A stretch of DNA of 64,000 nucleotides, taken from positions 6,385,513 to 6,449,512 of the forward strand of contig CM034142.1 in NCBI GenBank assembly GCA_019914995.1. The letters are read 5' to 3'. The translations under genes and the position numbers were made by a program. Positions 51,061-64,000 of the stretch are shown here, piece by piece (position 1 is the first letter of the stretch; each line of letters begins with the position of its first letter). The notes beneath the pieces were generated by a model. The model ran no database searches, was not told where the DNA came from, and was given only the letters and a program-made list of their open reading frames with translations. Origin of the DNA: Acanthochlamys bracteata. Taxonomy: Eukaryota > Streptophyta > Magnoliopsida > Pandanales > Velloziaceae.

Positions 51061-52406
51061 AGCTGCACTTGTGAACTCTTTTTATTGAGAATGTTGTAGC
51101 AGACCTTTTCCAACAACTGGATTTTGCAAGTTCCTTCAAATAAATATTGAATTTTTCCGAGCAGTTGTTTTGTGTCTTTAGCAAATTTATGTTGAAAAAA
51201 TGTAGTATACGTAAATGAGGAGTTGTTGCATTGTGTATGCGGTTAATGCATGATGCAACATCTTCGGAGCACAGAGTTCTTAGGTGCCATTCGCGAGAGC
51301 TTATCTGGTGCTTTCGTTTTAAAAAAAAACACCACATATTTTCGAATAAATTTTTATAATATTTATAGATTATAAAACAATTTTTAAAAATGTATATGTA
51401 CTGTATAATTTTTATTATTTATTTAAAAAAAATTAGCTAATGTTTTGGATAATTTTTAAATTTACATCCTAAAACAGACTCGGTTTACAAGCTTCATTAA
51501 CTTTAGTTTTTGTCTATTAAATTGCAGGAACTAGTGGCAGAAACGGCTATTTAAGATTTTCTTTTTTTCTAGGTTTTCAGCTTTTCTTGTTGACTCAATC
51601 AGAATATGCATCTATCTTTATCTGATTTCTTGATCCAAATAATAAAAATTAATTATAATATATATAATAATTTATCTAATTTTTTATTAAATTAAATTTA
51701 ACAGTGGTGATCAAATTTTAAACTTTTTACTCAATATGGGCCAATATGCACATAAAATAGTAATATACACATATTATATATATGCAATATGATGTCCTTA
51801 TAGATATATAGTATATATGTCGGTCAAAAATGACCTATGAAATCTCTAAATCTAAATTTTACCATTACATATAGAGCATAATGAGTTCTGTATACTTATA
51901 AATAAAATTTTAACTCAATCGAAATATGAATTGACTTCCATCAGAATTGTCAAAATAATAGGAAAAATTAAAATTGACAAAAATTTAATTCTACTTTCAT
52001 ATCAAAATTGTCAAAATTTAATTATAACTTTTACTTCATTTTTTTTCATCAAATCTAACTTCTCAAGGTATTTTATTTTCCAAAAAATTTATCGTAAAAC
52101 TTAACTTCATTAATTAAAATACGCCCTAATAATTACTTACCTAATGTTTATTTTCCTCCCTTATTATAGAAAATCTCCAGCTTCTTCCCAAACTAAAAAC
52201 AAAACATAAAGTACCTCCACGTTTCGTCATTCATCTGAACCGTCCATCTTCCTTCAGATCAACAAAATCACCATCCTACGGTCATCCCTAGGCAACATTT
52301 TCCTCCCAAAACTTCACAACCCTTCACTTTCGTCTCTCGATTTTCTTCTCCTCCTTTTTTCTGAAGAGAAAAAAAAAACACACACACAGTTTGCAGATCT
52401 CCGTCG
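51061..52406. other. Spacer between FTHFS and TMK, with a MITE half
   Basis: It holds the FTHFS 3' UTR at the left and the CT-rich TMK leader at the right (ending in an ACACACACA run before the ATG). In between, about 51770-51960 resembles one arm of the long-TIR MITE (TACCATTACATATAGAGCAT ... AATAAAATTTTAACTCAATC). No gene is seen. Confidence 0.5.
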
Positions 52407-55400
52407 ATGGCGACGGCGTCGCTCCAGCGACCACCACCACCGAAGCTGGTGCAGTTTCTTCTCCTTGTCCTTCTCTCATTCATTCTCGTAAGGCCACGTG
52501 TCCATGCACGTTCCACTTCAGCAGACCCAACCGACGCTGCAGCCATGCGTGACATCGCACGTTCACTCGGCTCATCGGTGACAACCTTAGGATGGGATCC
52601 ATCAGCCGATCCTTGCAGCTGGTCCCACGTATCATGTTCGTCAGACGGCCACGTCATCGGAATCCAGATCGGCCAGCAACGTCTCTCCGGCACGTTATCT
52701 CCTTCGATATCGAAACTCTCCCAACTGCAACGGTTAGAGCTGATGAGCAACTCGCTCTCCGGTCCTTTGCCTTCGCTCTCGTCCATGTCTTCTCTTCAGA
52801 ACTTGCTCCTGCACGACAACAACTTCACGTCGATACCGGAAGATTTCTTCTCCGGCCTCACGTCGTTGCAGACCGTATCGATCGACAACAACCCGTTTTC
52901 ATCTTGGACGATACCCAATTCGATGCAGAATTGTACAAGCTTGGTGAATTTCACGGCGACGAATACCAACCTCACAGGCGCAATCCCTGATTTCTTCGGA
53001 ACTGCATTTCCGGCTCTTTTCAGACTCTCGTTGTCGTACAACTATCTCGAAGGACCTCTACCGGATAGTTTCAGATCTTCGAGTTTGCGGATTCTTGTTC
53101 TGAATGGGCAGAAGAGTGCAGGAAAGCTTTCCGGCGAGGTGACGTTCATCGGAGGAATGTCGATGCTGCAACAGTTATGGATCCATATGAACGCGTTCTC
53201 CGGCCCCTTACCGGATTTGTCGAACATGACTTTGATGCAAGATTTCGAAGTTCGAGATAATCAGCTAACGGGACCTGTTCCTGACTCCCTTACGAAATTG
53301 CCGTCGCTGAAAACCGTCACACTGACAAACAATCTCTTCCAAGGACCGGTGCCGTTCTTCCGAAAATCAGTTACTGTAGATCTCAAGCTCTCGACGGAAC
53401 AGTTTTGTCTTCCTCAACCTGGCCCTTGCGATCCACGCGTAGACGTTCTGCTTAACATCGCCGGAGGATTCGGATATCCGATAGCATTTGCGAATAGCTG
53501 GAAAGGCAATGATCCGTGCTCCGGATGGCTCGGCATTACCTGTGATGCCGGCAGCAGCGACATTACGGTGATCAATTTCAAGAACATGGGTCTCACAGGA
53601 ACGATTTCTCCGGCATTCGCCAACCTGACCGCATTGCGGCAGATCGTTCTTGCTAGTAATAATATTTCAGGCATTATTCCGACGGAGTTGACGTCGCTTG
53701 CAAAGCTGACATTGCTAGATGTTTCGAATAATTCGCTTTGGGGAAAGGTGCCAGAATTTGGATCAGCGGTTAAGGTCGACGTATCCATCAATCCGAGGAT
53801 CGGACAAGATGGCCCTGATCCTGAGCGTGCTCCGGTCCAAAGCAGGCATGACTCCACTGCACCGGTAAACGGCGGAATCATAGCGTTGTGTGCCATTTTG
53901 GGCGTGGTCATTATCAGTTGCATCGTGGTCTTTTGCCGTAGAAGTACCAAGAAGAACGGAAGAAACTTCATGTTTTTTGCAAGCAGTAAGAAGCTTCATC
54001 CGCAACGATTGGATTCAGACGTCGCCGGCAAGGCAAAGACGCCTAAAAAGGCAGGAAAATGCGGTAACGATGACAAAGTTCACGTCTTCGAAGGAGGACA
54101 TAAGATGCCATTGGAGCTCCTTAGAAAGGCCACGGACAACTTCAGTGAGGAAAATGTACTCGGAAGAGGAGGATTTGGCACGGTGTACTTAGGCATAATC
54201 GAAAACGGTACGCGACTCGCCGTGAAACGTATGGAGACCGGATTGATGGGATCGAAAGGCGTCAACGAGTTCAACTCCGAGATAGACGTACTAACCAAAG
54301 TCAGGCACAGGCACTTGGTATCCTTACTTGGGTACTGTTGGGAAGGCAATGAAAGGTTGCTCGTGTACGAGTACATGCCTCAGGGAACACTTAGTCACCA
54401 CTTGTTTGACTGGCAGAAGAGCGGCGAGCAACCGTTACGGTGGAACAAGCGGCTGAGCATCGCATTAGACGTCGCCCGCGGCGTCGAGTACCTTCATAGC
54501 ATGGCGCATCAGAGCTTCATTCACAGGGACTTGAAGCCATCGAACATTCTGCTTGATGATAATATGAAGGCAAAGGTTGCGGATTTCGGACTTGTTAGAC
54601 TTGCCCCTGGAGGAAAGAATGTGTCTGTGGAGACTAGACTTGCCGGTACATTTGGCTATCTTGCTCCAGAGTATGCAGGTGCATATGCTGATCTTTCTTT
54701 GCATTTTGAGTTGATTCATATTTCTTGCATCTTGCTCCAGAGTACTGCCATTCATTAACACCGTCTTTGTCTTAGGGTGTATTTCAAAATTGCGTAACTT
54801 CACTTTCTCCCGCCAATTATATAAAAAATGCAGAATTCTATTTCTATATACGAAACTTCAGTTCCAACTTTTTTATTTGCACACTTTCTAATATAACTAT
54901 ATCATTCAATTTTCAACACACTTTTAAAATCTATTGAAACACAAATACTGAACTCTAATTCTATTTTATTTTTCAAGAAACTTTACTTCCTATTTTTTAC
55001 TTTCATGAAACTCAATTACAAGATATTTGAAACACACACTTATGCATATATTTGCATGGTAGGACAAAGTATCATATGGCACCGGACTGCGTTTGAAAAC
55101 ATTTTATTCCAACTTCTCATTTTATATTTATTAATAAAATTTATTCAAAATTTTGAAAATATAAAAAATTATATATAGCAAAATCGTATTATTATTTATT
55201 ATTTTAAAAAAAAAAAGAAAGGACTTTTGTAAGTTTCGGTATGAACCGTGTAATTTTGCGGTCTAACTTTTCTTGACAATGGATCAGTGACCGGACGGCT
55301 GACGACGAAGGCAGACGTGTACAGCTTCGGCGTTATACTTATGGAACTTATCAGCGGCCGCAAATCGTTAGACGAGACGCAATCCGAAGAAAACGTACAT

Positions 55401-55835
55401 CTTGCTACATGGTTCCGGCGAATGTACGTCAACAAATCACTACACGAAGCCATTGACAAAAACCTCGAGCAAGATGAAGACACTCTCAAGAGCATTACGA
55501 CTGTCGCTGAATTGGCATGCCATTGCAGCGCAAGAGAACCCAATCAGAGACCCGATATGGGTCACGCCGTCGCTGTACTGTCTTCACTGTCGGAGCAATG
55601 GAAGCCTGCAGCAAATACGGATGCAACTGACGATGATTTTGCTATCGATCTGAACAACATGACGTTGCCTGAAGTGCTTCAGCAATGGGAAGCGTATGAC
55701 AGTAGTGATCAACTGGATAGTACGATAACGACATCAGCTCCGGCGAGCTCTGCGCATACTCGTGCAAGTACGATGACCGACGGCGGCAGCCCTCCGAGCG
55801 TAAATTCTACACTTTTCCCTCCAAAGGGCAGGTGA
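52407..55835 (+). CDS. TMK: TMK-type leucine-rich-repeat receptor-like kinase
   Basis: TMK kinases act at the plasma membrane in auxin and cell-expansion signalling. Exons 52407-54678 and 55288-55835 join in phase and give 939 residues, the length of Arabidopsis TMK1. There is a signal peptide ([17 protein letters not shown]), then an LRR-N-terminal domain ([16 protein letters not shown]) and two LRR blocks. They are split by a non-LRR island with paired cysteines ([13 protein letters not shown] ... [12 protein letters not shown]), the TMK hallmark. The membrane helix is at about 488-512 ([19 protein letters not shown]). The kinase has GRGGFG (about 585), AVKRM lysine (about 605), HRDLKPSN (about 705), DFG (about 725) and APEYA at the exon junction, so it looks catalytically complete. 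The C-terminal tail ([17 protein letters not shown]) is also TMK-specific. I cannot say which TMK paralogue it is. Confidence 0.97.
54775..55039 (+). mobile_element. PIF/Harbinger-like MITE, copy 3 of 3, in the TMK intron
   Basis: A 265-bp element between TTA direct repeats (54772-54774 and 55040-55042). It shares TTTTTTATTTGCACACTTTC, TCAACACACTTTTAAAATCT and AAACACAAATACTGAACTCT with the copies at 23524 and 24561. It makes up almost half of the 609-bp TMK intron. Confidence 0.8.
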
Positions 55836-58090
55836 CAAAAAAAAAAAAAAAACGAAAACGGGTACATGGTTCTTAAATCTCTATTTTTTTTTTTTTTTTT
55901 TTTTTTCATGTGGATGAAATTATTTGCATATAATTGTTGATTTACTTTCCAATGAACTAGTGTGTGTTGGTGATTTTTTGTTGTTTTGTTATTTTACACC
56001 TTGGTTTCAATTAAAAGTTAAAAAGTTATTATTAGAAGTGGTGCTGTTGTAAACAAGTGACAACAATATGAATGGAATTTCTTTTGCAATAAGAAGATAT
56101 TTGAGAGTGTTTTTGAAAAAAAAAATTAAAACAAAAGATATTTTAAAATTTTTTTAAATATAAACTCTATTTTTCACTTTAAAAAATAAATAATAATATA
56201 ATTTTATGAAGCAGAAACTGTTTGTACTTTTTAATTAGATAATAATAATAAACATAAGCTCTATTATTTTTTCTCTTATTAGGTACTTCTTTTAATTAAA
56301 TTAACTTATATAAATATAGATGTGAATTTTAAATCATAAGCGTTGATATGCTGCATTTAATTACTAATAATATGTAAAAAAAGTTTCTGATTTATTGTAT
56401 TTATTTTTAAAATTAAAGCGTAACAATTCATACGATGAAATAATATATTCATATTATAATAATATCTAGTTTATTTCTGACTTATTTTTCATTTTATTGT
56501 CCATTTTATTAGATTAAAATTATAAATAATATATGTACTTTATTCGTTGCTGAAATAATAAATTTATATTTATAATAATATCTATTATAAAGCATTTATA
56601 ATAATTTTTAAAATTATTATAAAATAATAAAAAACAAAAACTATGAAATTCAAAATATAGCTTAACTATATCTAAAAAATTAAATATAATAAACATATAA
56701 ATATAATTATTCAGAATAAGCATGTATATAATATATTTGAGATTAATTATATTTTCATGTTTAAGGTGCTGGTTTGCTAAGCTTTTTAAATCATTTTCAT
56801 TCCAATTTTAATTTCATTTTTTCTAATTATAATTTTTTATATTATTCTACAAATTTTAATATAAAAAAATAAAAAATTTATGTAATTTATATATTTATGA
56901 TTATTTATTATTATTTATTACTAGTTATGAGATGAAAAAAAATCTCATTTTATAAAAGTTTTAAAATATATCTCTTATTTAAGAATAACGCTTTTTAAAA
57001 ATACTTTTAATGTTCACAACTCAATTTTCAATCTCAAATATCGTTGTAATTTCCGTTGCCGTTCTACTTTTGATTCAGGTTAAAAAAAATCAAAATTTTT
57101 AATTATATATTTTTTAATACATATTTTATAAGTATTTAAATATTTATTTAAAATTTAAAATATGTAGAAGTATTTTACATAAAAAGTTTTTTTTATTGTA
57201 TATTTTTATTATTATTTTAGAAGTAAAAAAGTAAAACTTATTTTTTAAAAACAATAAAAATCTTTTTTATTTTAAAAAGCTTTATTTATAAATATTTTTA
57301 GCCACTAATTATCCCCGTACTAATTGTTTACTGTTATGCACCCAACAGCTATTTCAGTCTCCAACGTTCATTATCCAAAAGCTGATAAACAAGATAAATA
57401 ATAATAATAATTGCCACGTCATCCATCTCTGACAACCGATTATGTTAGCTGTACCTGCTCTTTTTGCTTCCGATTTAATGATCCGCTGAACACTGAAAAA
57501 TATAAAACACAATAGTCTGATCTTCCTACTGGTTTTGGTACAAAACAAGGAAATTATAATAGACACTAGCAAGTGGGTCCTACCCCATTGAGCAATTAAA
57601 GCATTCTCATCTCTGTTTCCTGTTCATATTTGAACACGCGGACCTCAACCGAATGCCAAGTGTAACCAGTGATCGTTGTGCTCAAGAACTAGTGGGCCGC
57701 TGCCAGCCCATGTGATTAATTGGTCCACACGCTTGACAGTTGTTGTTTATTCTTTTTGAATTAACTACAAATAATAAAATATTTATTGTGTATGCTACTT
57801 TTCAGTAGACGTCCACAGAACTCTTTCTTATGATTTTGTTATTTAAAAAAAGAGTTTTTTTCAATTAATTATTAGATTAAGTTTCCATATTTTTCAATAA
57901 TTGTATTTTGCACAATAATTTATTATCAACAATTAAGTTATCTTTACACATCTAAATTTTATTTTTAGTCAATAAATTAAACTTATTTATCTAGTTTATA
58001 AAAATTTTATTTCATAATCATTTTTAAATTTCGCTTATAGTTCAGAGGGCAATGATCCCCATGAATGCTCTCCTTACTGAACTCACACTT

Positions 58091-58121
<31 letters not shown>
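55836..58121. other. Spacer downstream of TMK
   Basis: A poly-A run (about 55837-55850) and a poly-T run (about 55886-55907) fall in the TMK 3' UTR region. From 56090 to 57300 the sequence is AT-rich with decayed repeat units. A better-balanced stretch at 57400-57730 has no supported frame. A (TA)n run (58099-58121) borders the next MITE. Confidence 0.45.
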
Positions 58122-58544
58122 AAAGAAAAGAATAGAAACACTCTAATTCTTATGCATACTCCAGCACACTTCTAGATCGTTTGTGGCCGTAGAGATCTTC
58201 AAATTCAATCTCTATCATTGAATATGAAAAATTACGAATCGTTAACATGCTGATAAAATTTCATCTAAATCGAAATACAAATCGATCTCCATCCAGCCAC
58301 TTGATCAAGATGACTATATATATATATATATTGTTAACTTTTATTGTTTATGTCATCATTATCAAGTGACTGAATGAATATCTATTCATAGTCCGATTGA
58401 GATAAAATTTTGTTAATATATTCACAATTTGTAATTCTTCATATCTAACGATAGAGATTGAATTTGAAGGTCTCCACGGCCGCAAACAGTCGTGAAGTGC
58501 GCTAGAATATGCATAAAAATTGAAGTATCCATATTCCTTTCCCC
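58122..58544. mobile_element. Long-TIR MITE, copy 2
   Basis: It shares arm sequences and order with 38932-39338: TCTTATGCATACTCCAGCAC at the left, GCATAAAAATTGAAGTATCC at the right, and the shared inner block CCATCCAGCCACTTGATCAA. Inserted next to (TA)n. Confidence 0.75.
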
Positions 58545-59271
58545 ATATATATATCTATATCGTTTGAAAAAATGTTTTAAAAATAATTTTTAAATTTTTA
58601 AGTTTATATATTTTTTATAAATATTTAGAGAATTTATTAAAAAATTTAAAAATATAATAAAATTATATTTAATAAACTTTTTTTATTACTTATTTTATTT
58701 TTTAGATAAAAAATAAAACTTATTTTTTAAAAAAAATTATAAAGCTTCCTTATAATTTTTTATTTCACATTTTTAATAAATTATTTATAATATTTTATAA
58801 AGTTTATTTAAAATTTTAAAAAATTCTACTAATAAAATTTTACTATTCCTTATTTTTATTTTTTTAAAAAAATAAAACTCATTTACCAAAATATAACAAA
58901 CATACTTTTTATTCTAAAAAATACTCCCTACATAATAACAAAATGGCAAACAATACCTGAGCCCACACTAGGTAACCTTTACAACCTGTATCATTTCAAT
59001 GACACATTCTATTCGTTCGACAGGGATCATAGTATTTATTAGAAGTATCAATGATGGATAGGGGTAGGGCCATTGGAACTACAAGAATCATCCAAAACTA
59101 CAATGCCATAAGAGAAGGGTGTACCAATATGCATGAGCATATCCCGCCTCAAGTTCCATTAAAAATTTAATCTATATTTGACAACGAAAATACAAAGGTA
59201 GCAATCCGCCAATATGAAATAACATTCACGACATGTTATACAGAATCACCGCGAAACTTTGAATCATATAC
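58545..59271. repeat. AT-rich repeat units and XTH 3' flank
   Basis: Two partial dispersed-repeat units lie at about 58560-58740 and 58748-58925. The stretch 58930-59271 is the probable 3' UTR and terminator region of the minus-strand XTH gene. Confidence 0.45.
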
Positions 59272-61861
59272 TCACATAGACGTGTCAGATTGGGTTCTTG
59301 GGATGTTACTTCCATGGCGATGATGTCGCTGCTGCCTACGGTGATGGTGGTAGCTAAACTTGGTTCCCCCTGATTCACCAAGACGAGCAGCTTCTTTTGA
59401 ATCAATAGAACAGTCCGAAGGAGGTGCCACATAACGAGAATGGTCATAGCAGTAGGAATACGTCAACTGCTCACGACGGAAGTTCTTCATGGCAGACCGT
59501 TGCTCAGGTGATATTGTTATTGAATTATAGCTGACAAGATCTGATTCTTTGCAGGTAGATGAGTGATCAAGGGGATTGACAGCACAGCCGTGGAGGGTTA
59601 GATCAGCAAACTCAGCAATGTAAGGAGCATACTTGTAATTAACCTTGTAGCGTCCCCCATTGGTTGCCCACTTGGAGCCGTCCCAAATGGTTGCATACAA
59701 AGACATTGGTTTGGACGGAAAAGCTGTTTTGATAACTTCATTTCTTACAGCCTCTCTGATTGGTATGCTGTCGATATAAAATCTGCAAAAGAAGTACGAG
59801 CAAACAACAAAAAATACATCAAGAAGCAATTTCATCTATACTGAACATCTATATACGGATAAAAGTACAGCAGTTCATGTGACACATCAGAGTTTTACAC
59901 AAGCTTGCTAGTGTTAGGACACAAACCTAGGAACCTAACAAAGCAAAAAATGTTGCATCACTAACTATTATAACAGATGGATGCACCACTGAAAACCAAA
60001 GGGATACCAAAGTGAAGCGAGCAAATCTACGATATTCACTTATTCATTCTAGTAAATTCCTCATAGAAACACAATCAAAAACCCAAGTGGCAAAACCAAA
60101 ATGATTAAACTTTCAAGATCAGACATAAAACAGTCACACACTCATGGTAAAGTCCGGTAGAGTATAATATTGTTGATTTTGTTTTTCTCTTTCAGAAACA
60201 GCAATATTGTTGAAATCATTAGATGTTCAGCAGCTTTCTACATGAAATGCAAAAATAAAATAAGAAAAAACTGGATAAGAATAACATGCATGGGTCCAAA
60301 ACGGTCAGCTTATAAAAGCTGTTCCATGTCAAAGTACTCCCATATGAGATAAGCATAGGATATCAGAAAACAGGATCAACACTTCAAATACAGAAACCAG
60401 CAGAAGATCAGCAGCTCATTATCCTTGCATACATTAAGATTTACAGTGAGGATGAGAAAGCCAGCTTAAATAATCTACCACCCGCAAATTAATGAAGTGA
60501 TTATTAAACATGACAAACCAAACCTGGAAAAGAAGAATATAATAGGATAACTTCAACAGCTCTAGCTCATGTAAAGATTGGATTGATAATTTGGAAGAAC
60601 ATACAAACAGTATCATCATCTTCAATCAAAACTAGTAACTCGTATGCAATATTGGGAAGTAAACCAGTTCATGTTTTTCTAAAACTAATTAGCCAAATGA
60701 AATTAATGATCTTACATAATTCGCTCATGGCTCCAGAGGATAGAGTACTGGTGGAACTCCTCAGTCGGGTCGAACCACAAGCTGTACCTCTCCTCCCTCC
60801 CAGAAGATGTACTCCCATTGCCGTAAATGTTAGTCTGCACCCTCCATTCTCTTCCCCGTATATTGCCCAAGAACTCGAAATCCAATTCGTCATGGTTCTT
60901 CTCATATATATCTCCATTCGACATCTTTCAATTAACGGAACACAAGTCAGTGTTTAACTAACCAAAAATATTTGAAAGGAATTGATGTTTCATAAACTAC
61001 AATTGACAGCAAAGAATTTCAGGTAAATTCAGTAAGAATAACAGAAATTAACTACATACATCATACTTTAAAGTCTACACATCCCAAATAGAAACAAAAA
61101 CTAACAGCTAGACTAGAACCCAAAATTTTGCACAGAAATTTACTAAGGCAAACTTACCAACACTTAGAGAAACCAGTGCTAGCAAAATTGGGGGAAAAAA
61201 GCTTAGCAAAATCTTCTTATGGGCAATGAAGGCACTTACATAGAACGCAACAACAACTCCGGCGGCGTAATCCGATGGAAGCTTTATAGAAGCACTGAAG
61301 AATCCATGCAGGTAAAGGTCCTGTGAAGCAAATCCAGCTCCTGCGCATTAAAAGGGAAAACAAACCAATTTCATTAAATAAAAGTTTCAATCTCTCCATA
61401 ACAAAATCTTAATCACACAGATCATCTTGAATAACAACTCTTGCAGCACAGCATTGAAAACTTTAAATAGCAAGGTAACAAGAACAATCTCAAATTTCAC
61501 ACCAAACTTGAAGTGATTTCATGGAAACAGGTAAACCCAAACTCCGAAACTTGGTTCTGTTTCTACAGAAGAATACATTCCACACAAGAAGAACACGATC
61601 ATGATCAGGGGCATTCTGGGAAGAAAGTTCAAGAGAAAGAAAAAAAAATCACAGACCAGTTCTTTCATCTAGAGCAATGTGAACTCCTCTACCATCTTTG
61701 ATAAGCATAAGATTATCATCTCCAAAAATCTGAGTATAGCCTTCATCAAATGCCAGCGTTTGCAAGTTACCAAGAACTGAAGCATCAGATGCACAACAAA
61801 AACAGAACAACACCAACAACAGAAGGATCAAAGAACAGCAACAAGAACAACTACAACCCAT
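59272..61861 (-). CDS. XTH: Xyloglucan endotransglucosylase/hydrolase, group III (XTH27/28-like)
   Basis: XTHs cut and rejoin wall xyloglucan, loosening or strengthening the cell wall. Exons 61861-61657, 61340-61240, 60924-60716 and 59782-59272 join in phase and give 341 residues. I chose the ATG at 61861 because it opens a cysteine-rich signal peptide (MGCSCSCCCSLILLLLVLFC). The frame runs upstream to 61963 through a charged stretch that looks like 5' UTR. Mature sequence begins near LGNLQTLAFDEGYTQIFGD. The GH16 catalytic motif is HDELDFEFLGN (about 113-123), with E115, D117 and E119 as in active members, followed by an N-glycosylation sequon YGNGST. The XET C-terminal domain has YAPYIAEFADLTLHGCAV and TYSYCYDHSRY. 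The C-terminal tail is long and H/R-rich, typical of group III. Subgroup III-B may favour hydrolysis; that is family knowledge, not seen here. Confidence 0.95.
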
Positions 61862-64000
61862 CACTCTTTCTTTGAATCTCTTTCTTTCTATATCTGTTCT
61901 TATTTGAAGCTTTCTGTCTCCTTTTTCCTTTCCTTCTTTCTCCTTCTGGAACTGATAAGTCACAAAAAAGTTGGCAACTTTTTCTTGTGCTCTACAGGGT
62001 GTTACATAAATCTTGAAATTTTTTTAGGTAAAAAAAAATTCTGTATTATTATTTTGGGATTAGGTTCGAAGACCTTGGTTTGAAAGAACAAAGGTGAATG
62101 TTTTTGTTTTCTTCTTCCAAAGAAAATAATAATTTTGTGTGTAAATGGGTTTGAGTTGTAAAGCATACACAGTCTGCACAGAGAATTAAAAAAAAAGAAA
62201 AATTTTATATTATTTGACACAAATGCCCCTATGAACTATCAAAGGCTTCTTATTTCTTTTTCAATTTAAGTTATGGGCGTTTTAAAAAATAAATACAATT
62301 TTTGAAAATATATTCTTGCTAAAAGAATTTTACTTCGAATTTACTTCAAATAAACAAAAAATGCTTAATAAATTACTTTTAGCTATAAAATTTGTGATAT
62401 ACTAAATTATTATATATATAGTGGATATTTAGGAGAGCTTAAAAACTTTTCTTACTCTAATTTTTTATTTCATATATTTTAATAAAATTTTTAAAATATT
62501 CAATAAATTTTTTTAAAAATTTTAAAATATAAAAAATTTTAAAATTTCTACGGTCGTAAGATTTTATTAGTTATGTTTAGATAAAAAAAATATAGCTTAT
62601 TTTTAAATTTTTTTAAAATATACTTCTTTTAAGAATTTTTCAATGAGCACTCCAAATATAATAATTTATATATATATTTGATTTTAAAGTAATCTAAGTA
62701 CATTATCTATGTTCATTAGTATAAAGTTCTTCTTTCAACATTAATTTTTTAACTTACTAATAAAATATTATAGATATATAATAAGTATATAATGTATAAT
62801 TTATTCATACTATTTATTTTTTTAAAGAAATTTCTAAACTACTAAATGGCCATAATGTAGAATTTTGAAATTATATAACTTTCAATCATGATTGCCATAA
62901 ATAACTTATCCAATACATGACAAGTTAAGTTTTTGTAGGGTTTACATGCATAATGCATTAGCGTTAATGATGCAAATCTTTAAATGATGCTCTTATAATA
63001 GAAAGTATAGAAAAAAATTTATAATATTTTAAATTATTTTAAATTTAAAAAGTATAAAAAAATTTTATATCGTGAGATCTTATTATTAAATAGTTTTATT
63101 ATTTTTTAGTTAAAAAATATGACTCATTTTTAAAAAATTTTTTAAATACACTTTTTTTTAAATGATCTCTTATAATAATAGGGAATGCTTTGAAGTGTTC
63201 TCTTTTAAGGAAAAGTTTGGTATTTAGGTGATGTGTAGGAGTTATTTGAGAAATAGCTTTTCTTCAAAAAAACCTATTTTGAAGAATTTTAGAAAATAAA
63301 TTTTATTTTTTATTCAAATAAAAATAAAAATAATAAGTAATAATAAGATCTTATTACGTAAATTTTTTTATATTTTTAAAATTTTTAAAAAGTTATATAA
63401 TATTATAAAAAATTTATCAAAAAATATGAAATAAAAAGTTAAAAAAGTAGCTGAAATTTTAGTTAAATAGTACCTAATAAAGAAATGTCTTAATGTCGTT
63501 TTATATGTCTTGATTGGGTTTTCCAAGTGTTTTGTTTGTTAAATTTCTTTTAAGTATATTTTAATTAGTATAGAGTGAGTTTTATAAAACCGAATTAAAT
63601 AAAATTTATATTTAAAAATCAGTTTGAATAAATTACGTTAAAAATAAATTGCAATCAAAATTTTGAGAAAAAAAAATAAATTTTGTATAATTGAACACAC
63701 TCTTATATGCATTCTTTTTTCAATAAATAACTTTATTAGAAGTGATTTACTATATATTATTATAAATAATATATTAAAAGTGAGTTTACATTATTTATCT
63801 AAAATTATCTAAAATGTTGATTACTACATTATCTATCAACAAGTCTCTCTATGAAGAATTTATTGTATCCTTCTTCCTAATAACTAGCTACTCAGTTAGT
63901 TATGCGTTTGCAAAACAACTGAAATTTTAATGACTTGTAGTTCATTTTATACAAATAAAGTCCGGAATAAAAGCACAGCCTATAAAGACATCACAATTTA
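61862..64000. repeat. XTH promoter side and AT-rich repeats to window end
   Basis: The first 300 bp upstream of 61861 should hold the XTH leader and promoter. Dispersed-repeat copies are at about 62430-62660 (TAGGAGAGCTTAAAAACTTT to CAATGAGCACTCCAAATATA) and, inverted, 63230-63470 (TATTACGTAAATTTTTTTAT core). No gene is seen to 64000. Confidence 0.5.

Noticed and set aside
53414..53971. 185-aa minus-strand open frame
   Set aside because: Antisense to TMK exon 1, no independent family resemblance.
1..64000. tRNA, rRNA, CRISPR or bacterial-type operon features
   Set aside because: Nothing with a supported fold or repeat-spacer structure was found; gene content is plant nuclear.

Overview
The window is nuclear DNA of a flowering plant. 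All recognisable genes are plant families, most are split by GT-AG introns, and the spacers are very AT-rich and full of small transposon relics. I cannot name the species. Seven genes were rebuilt exon by exon on recognisable family sequence, and codon phase closes across every junction of six of them; an eighth, very small gene is predicted from phase and splice sites alone.

Layout, left to right. 163-767 (-): possible two-exon gene for a 66-residue protein. 4190-5732 (+): conserved basic, probably mitochondrial protein behind a 1.8-kb leader intron. 6674-18455 (-): ThiF/TcdA-like tRNA threonylcarbamoyladenosine dehydratase over about 11.8 kb, with tandem duplications and a Tourist-like MITE in its introns. 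20.1-21.2 kb (-): decayed DUF295/F-box-type pseudogene interrupted by a hAT-like MITE. 21-27 kb: AT-rich repeats, including two copies of a PIF/Harbinger-like MITE. 27320-35834 (+): SKOR/GORK-type outward-rectifying potassium channel, 13 coding exons. 38.0-39.3 kb: probable solo LTR and a long-TIR MITE. 40533-43480 (-): plastid thioredoxin-like protein with a WCRKC active site, an 18-nt coding micro-exon and a TRIM retroelement in intron 1. 45696-51060 (+): formate-tetrahydrofolate ligase. 52407-55835 (+): TMK-type leucine-rich-repeat receptor kinase. 59272-61861 (-): group III xyloglucan endotransglucosylase/hydrolase. The last 2 kb is AT-rich spacer.

The genes do not form a pathway or operon. 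They cover tRNA modification, potassium efflux, plastid redox, one-carbon metabolism, wall-linked signalling and wall remodelling, each with its own promoter region. I saw no new multi-gene system. The most useful leads are the unannotated 66-residue gene, the 18-nt exon carrying the thioredoxin cis-proline, the missing exon at the start of the TcdA-like gene, and several MITE families whose terminal repeats (and in several cases target-site duplications) can be read directly.
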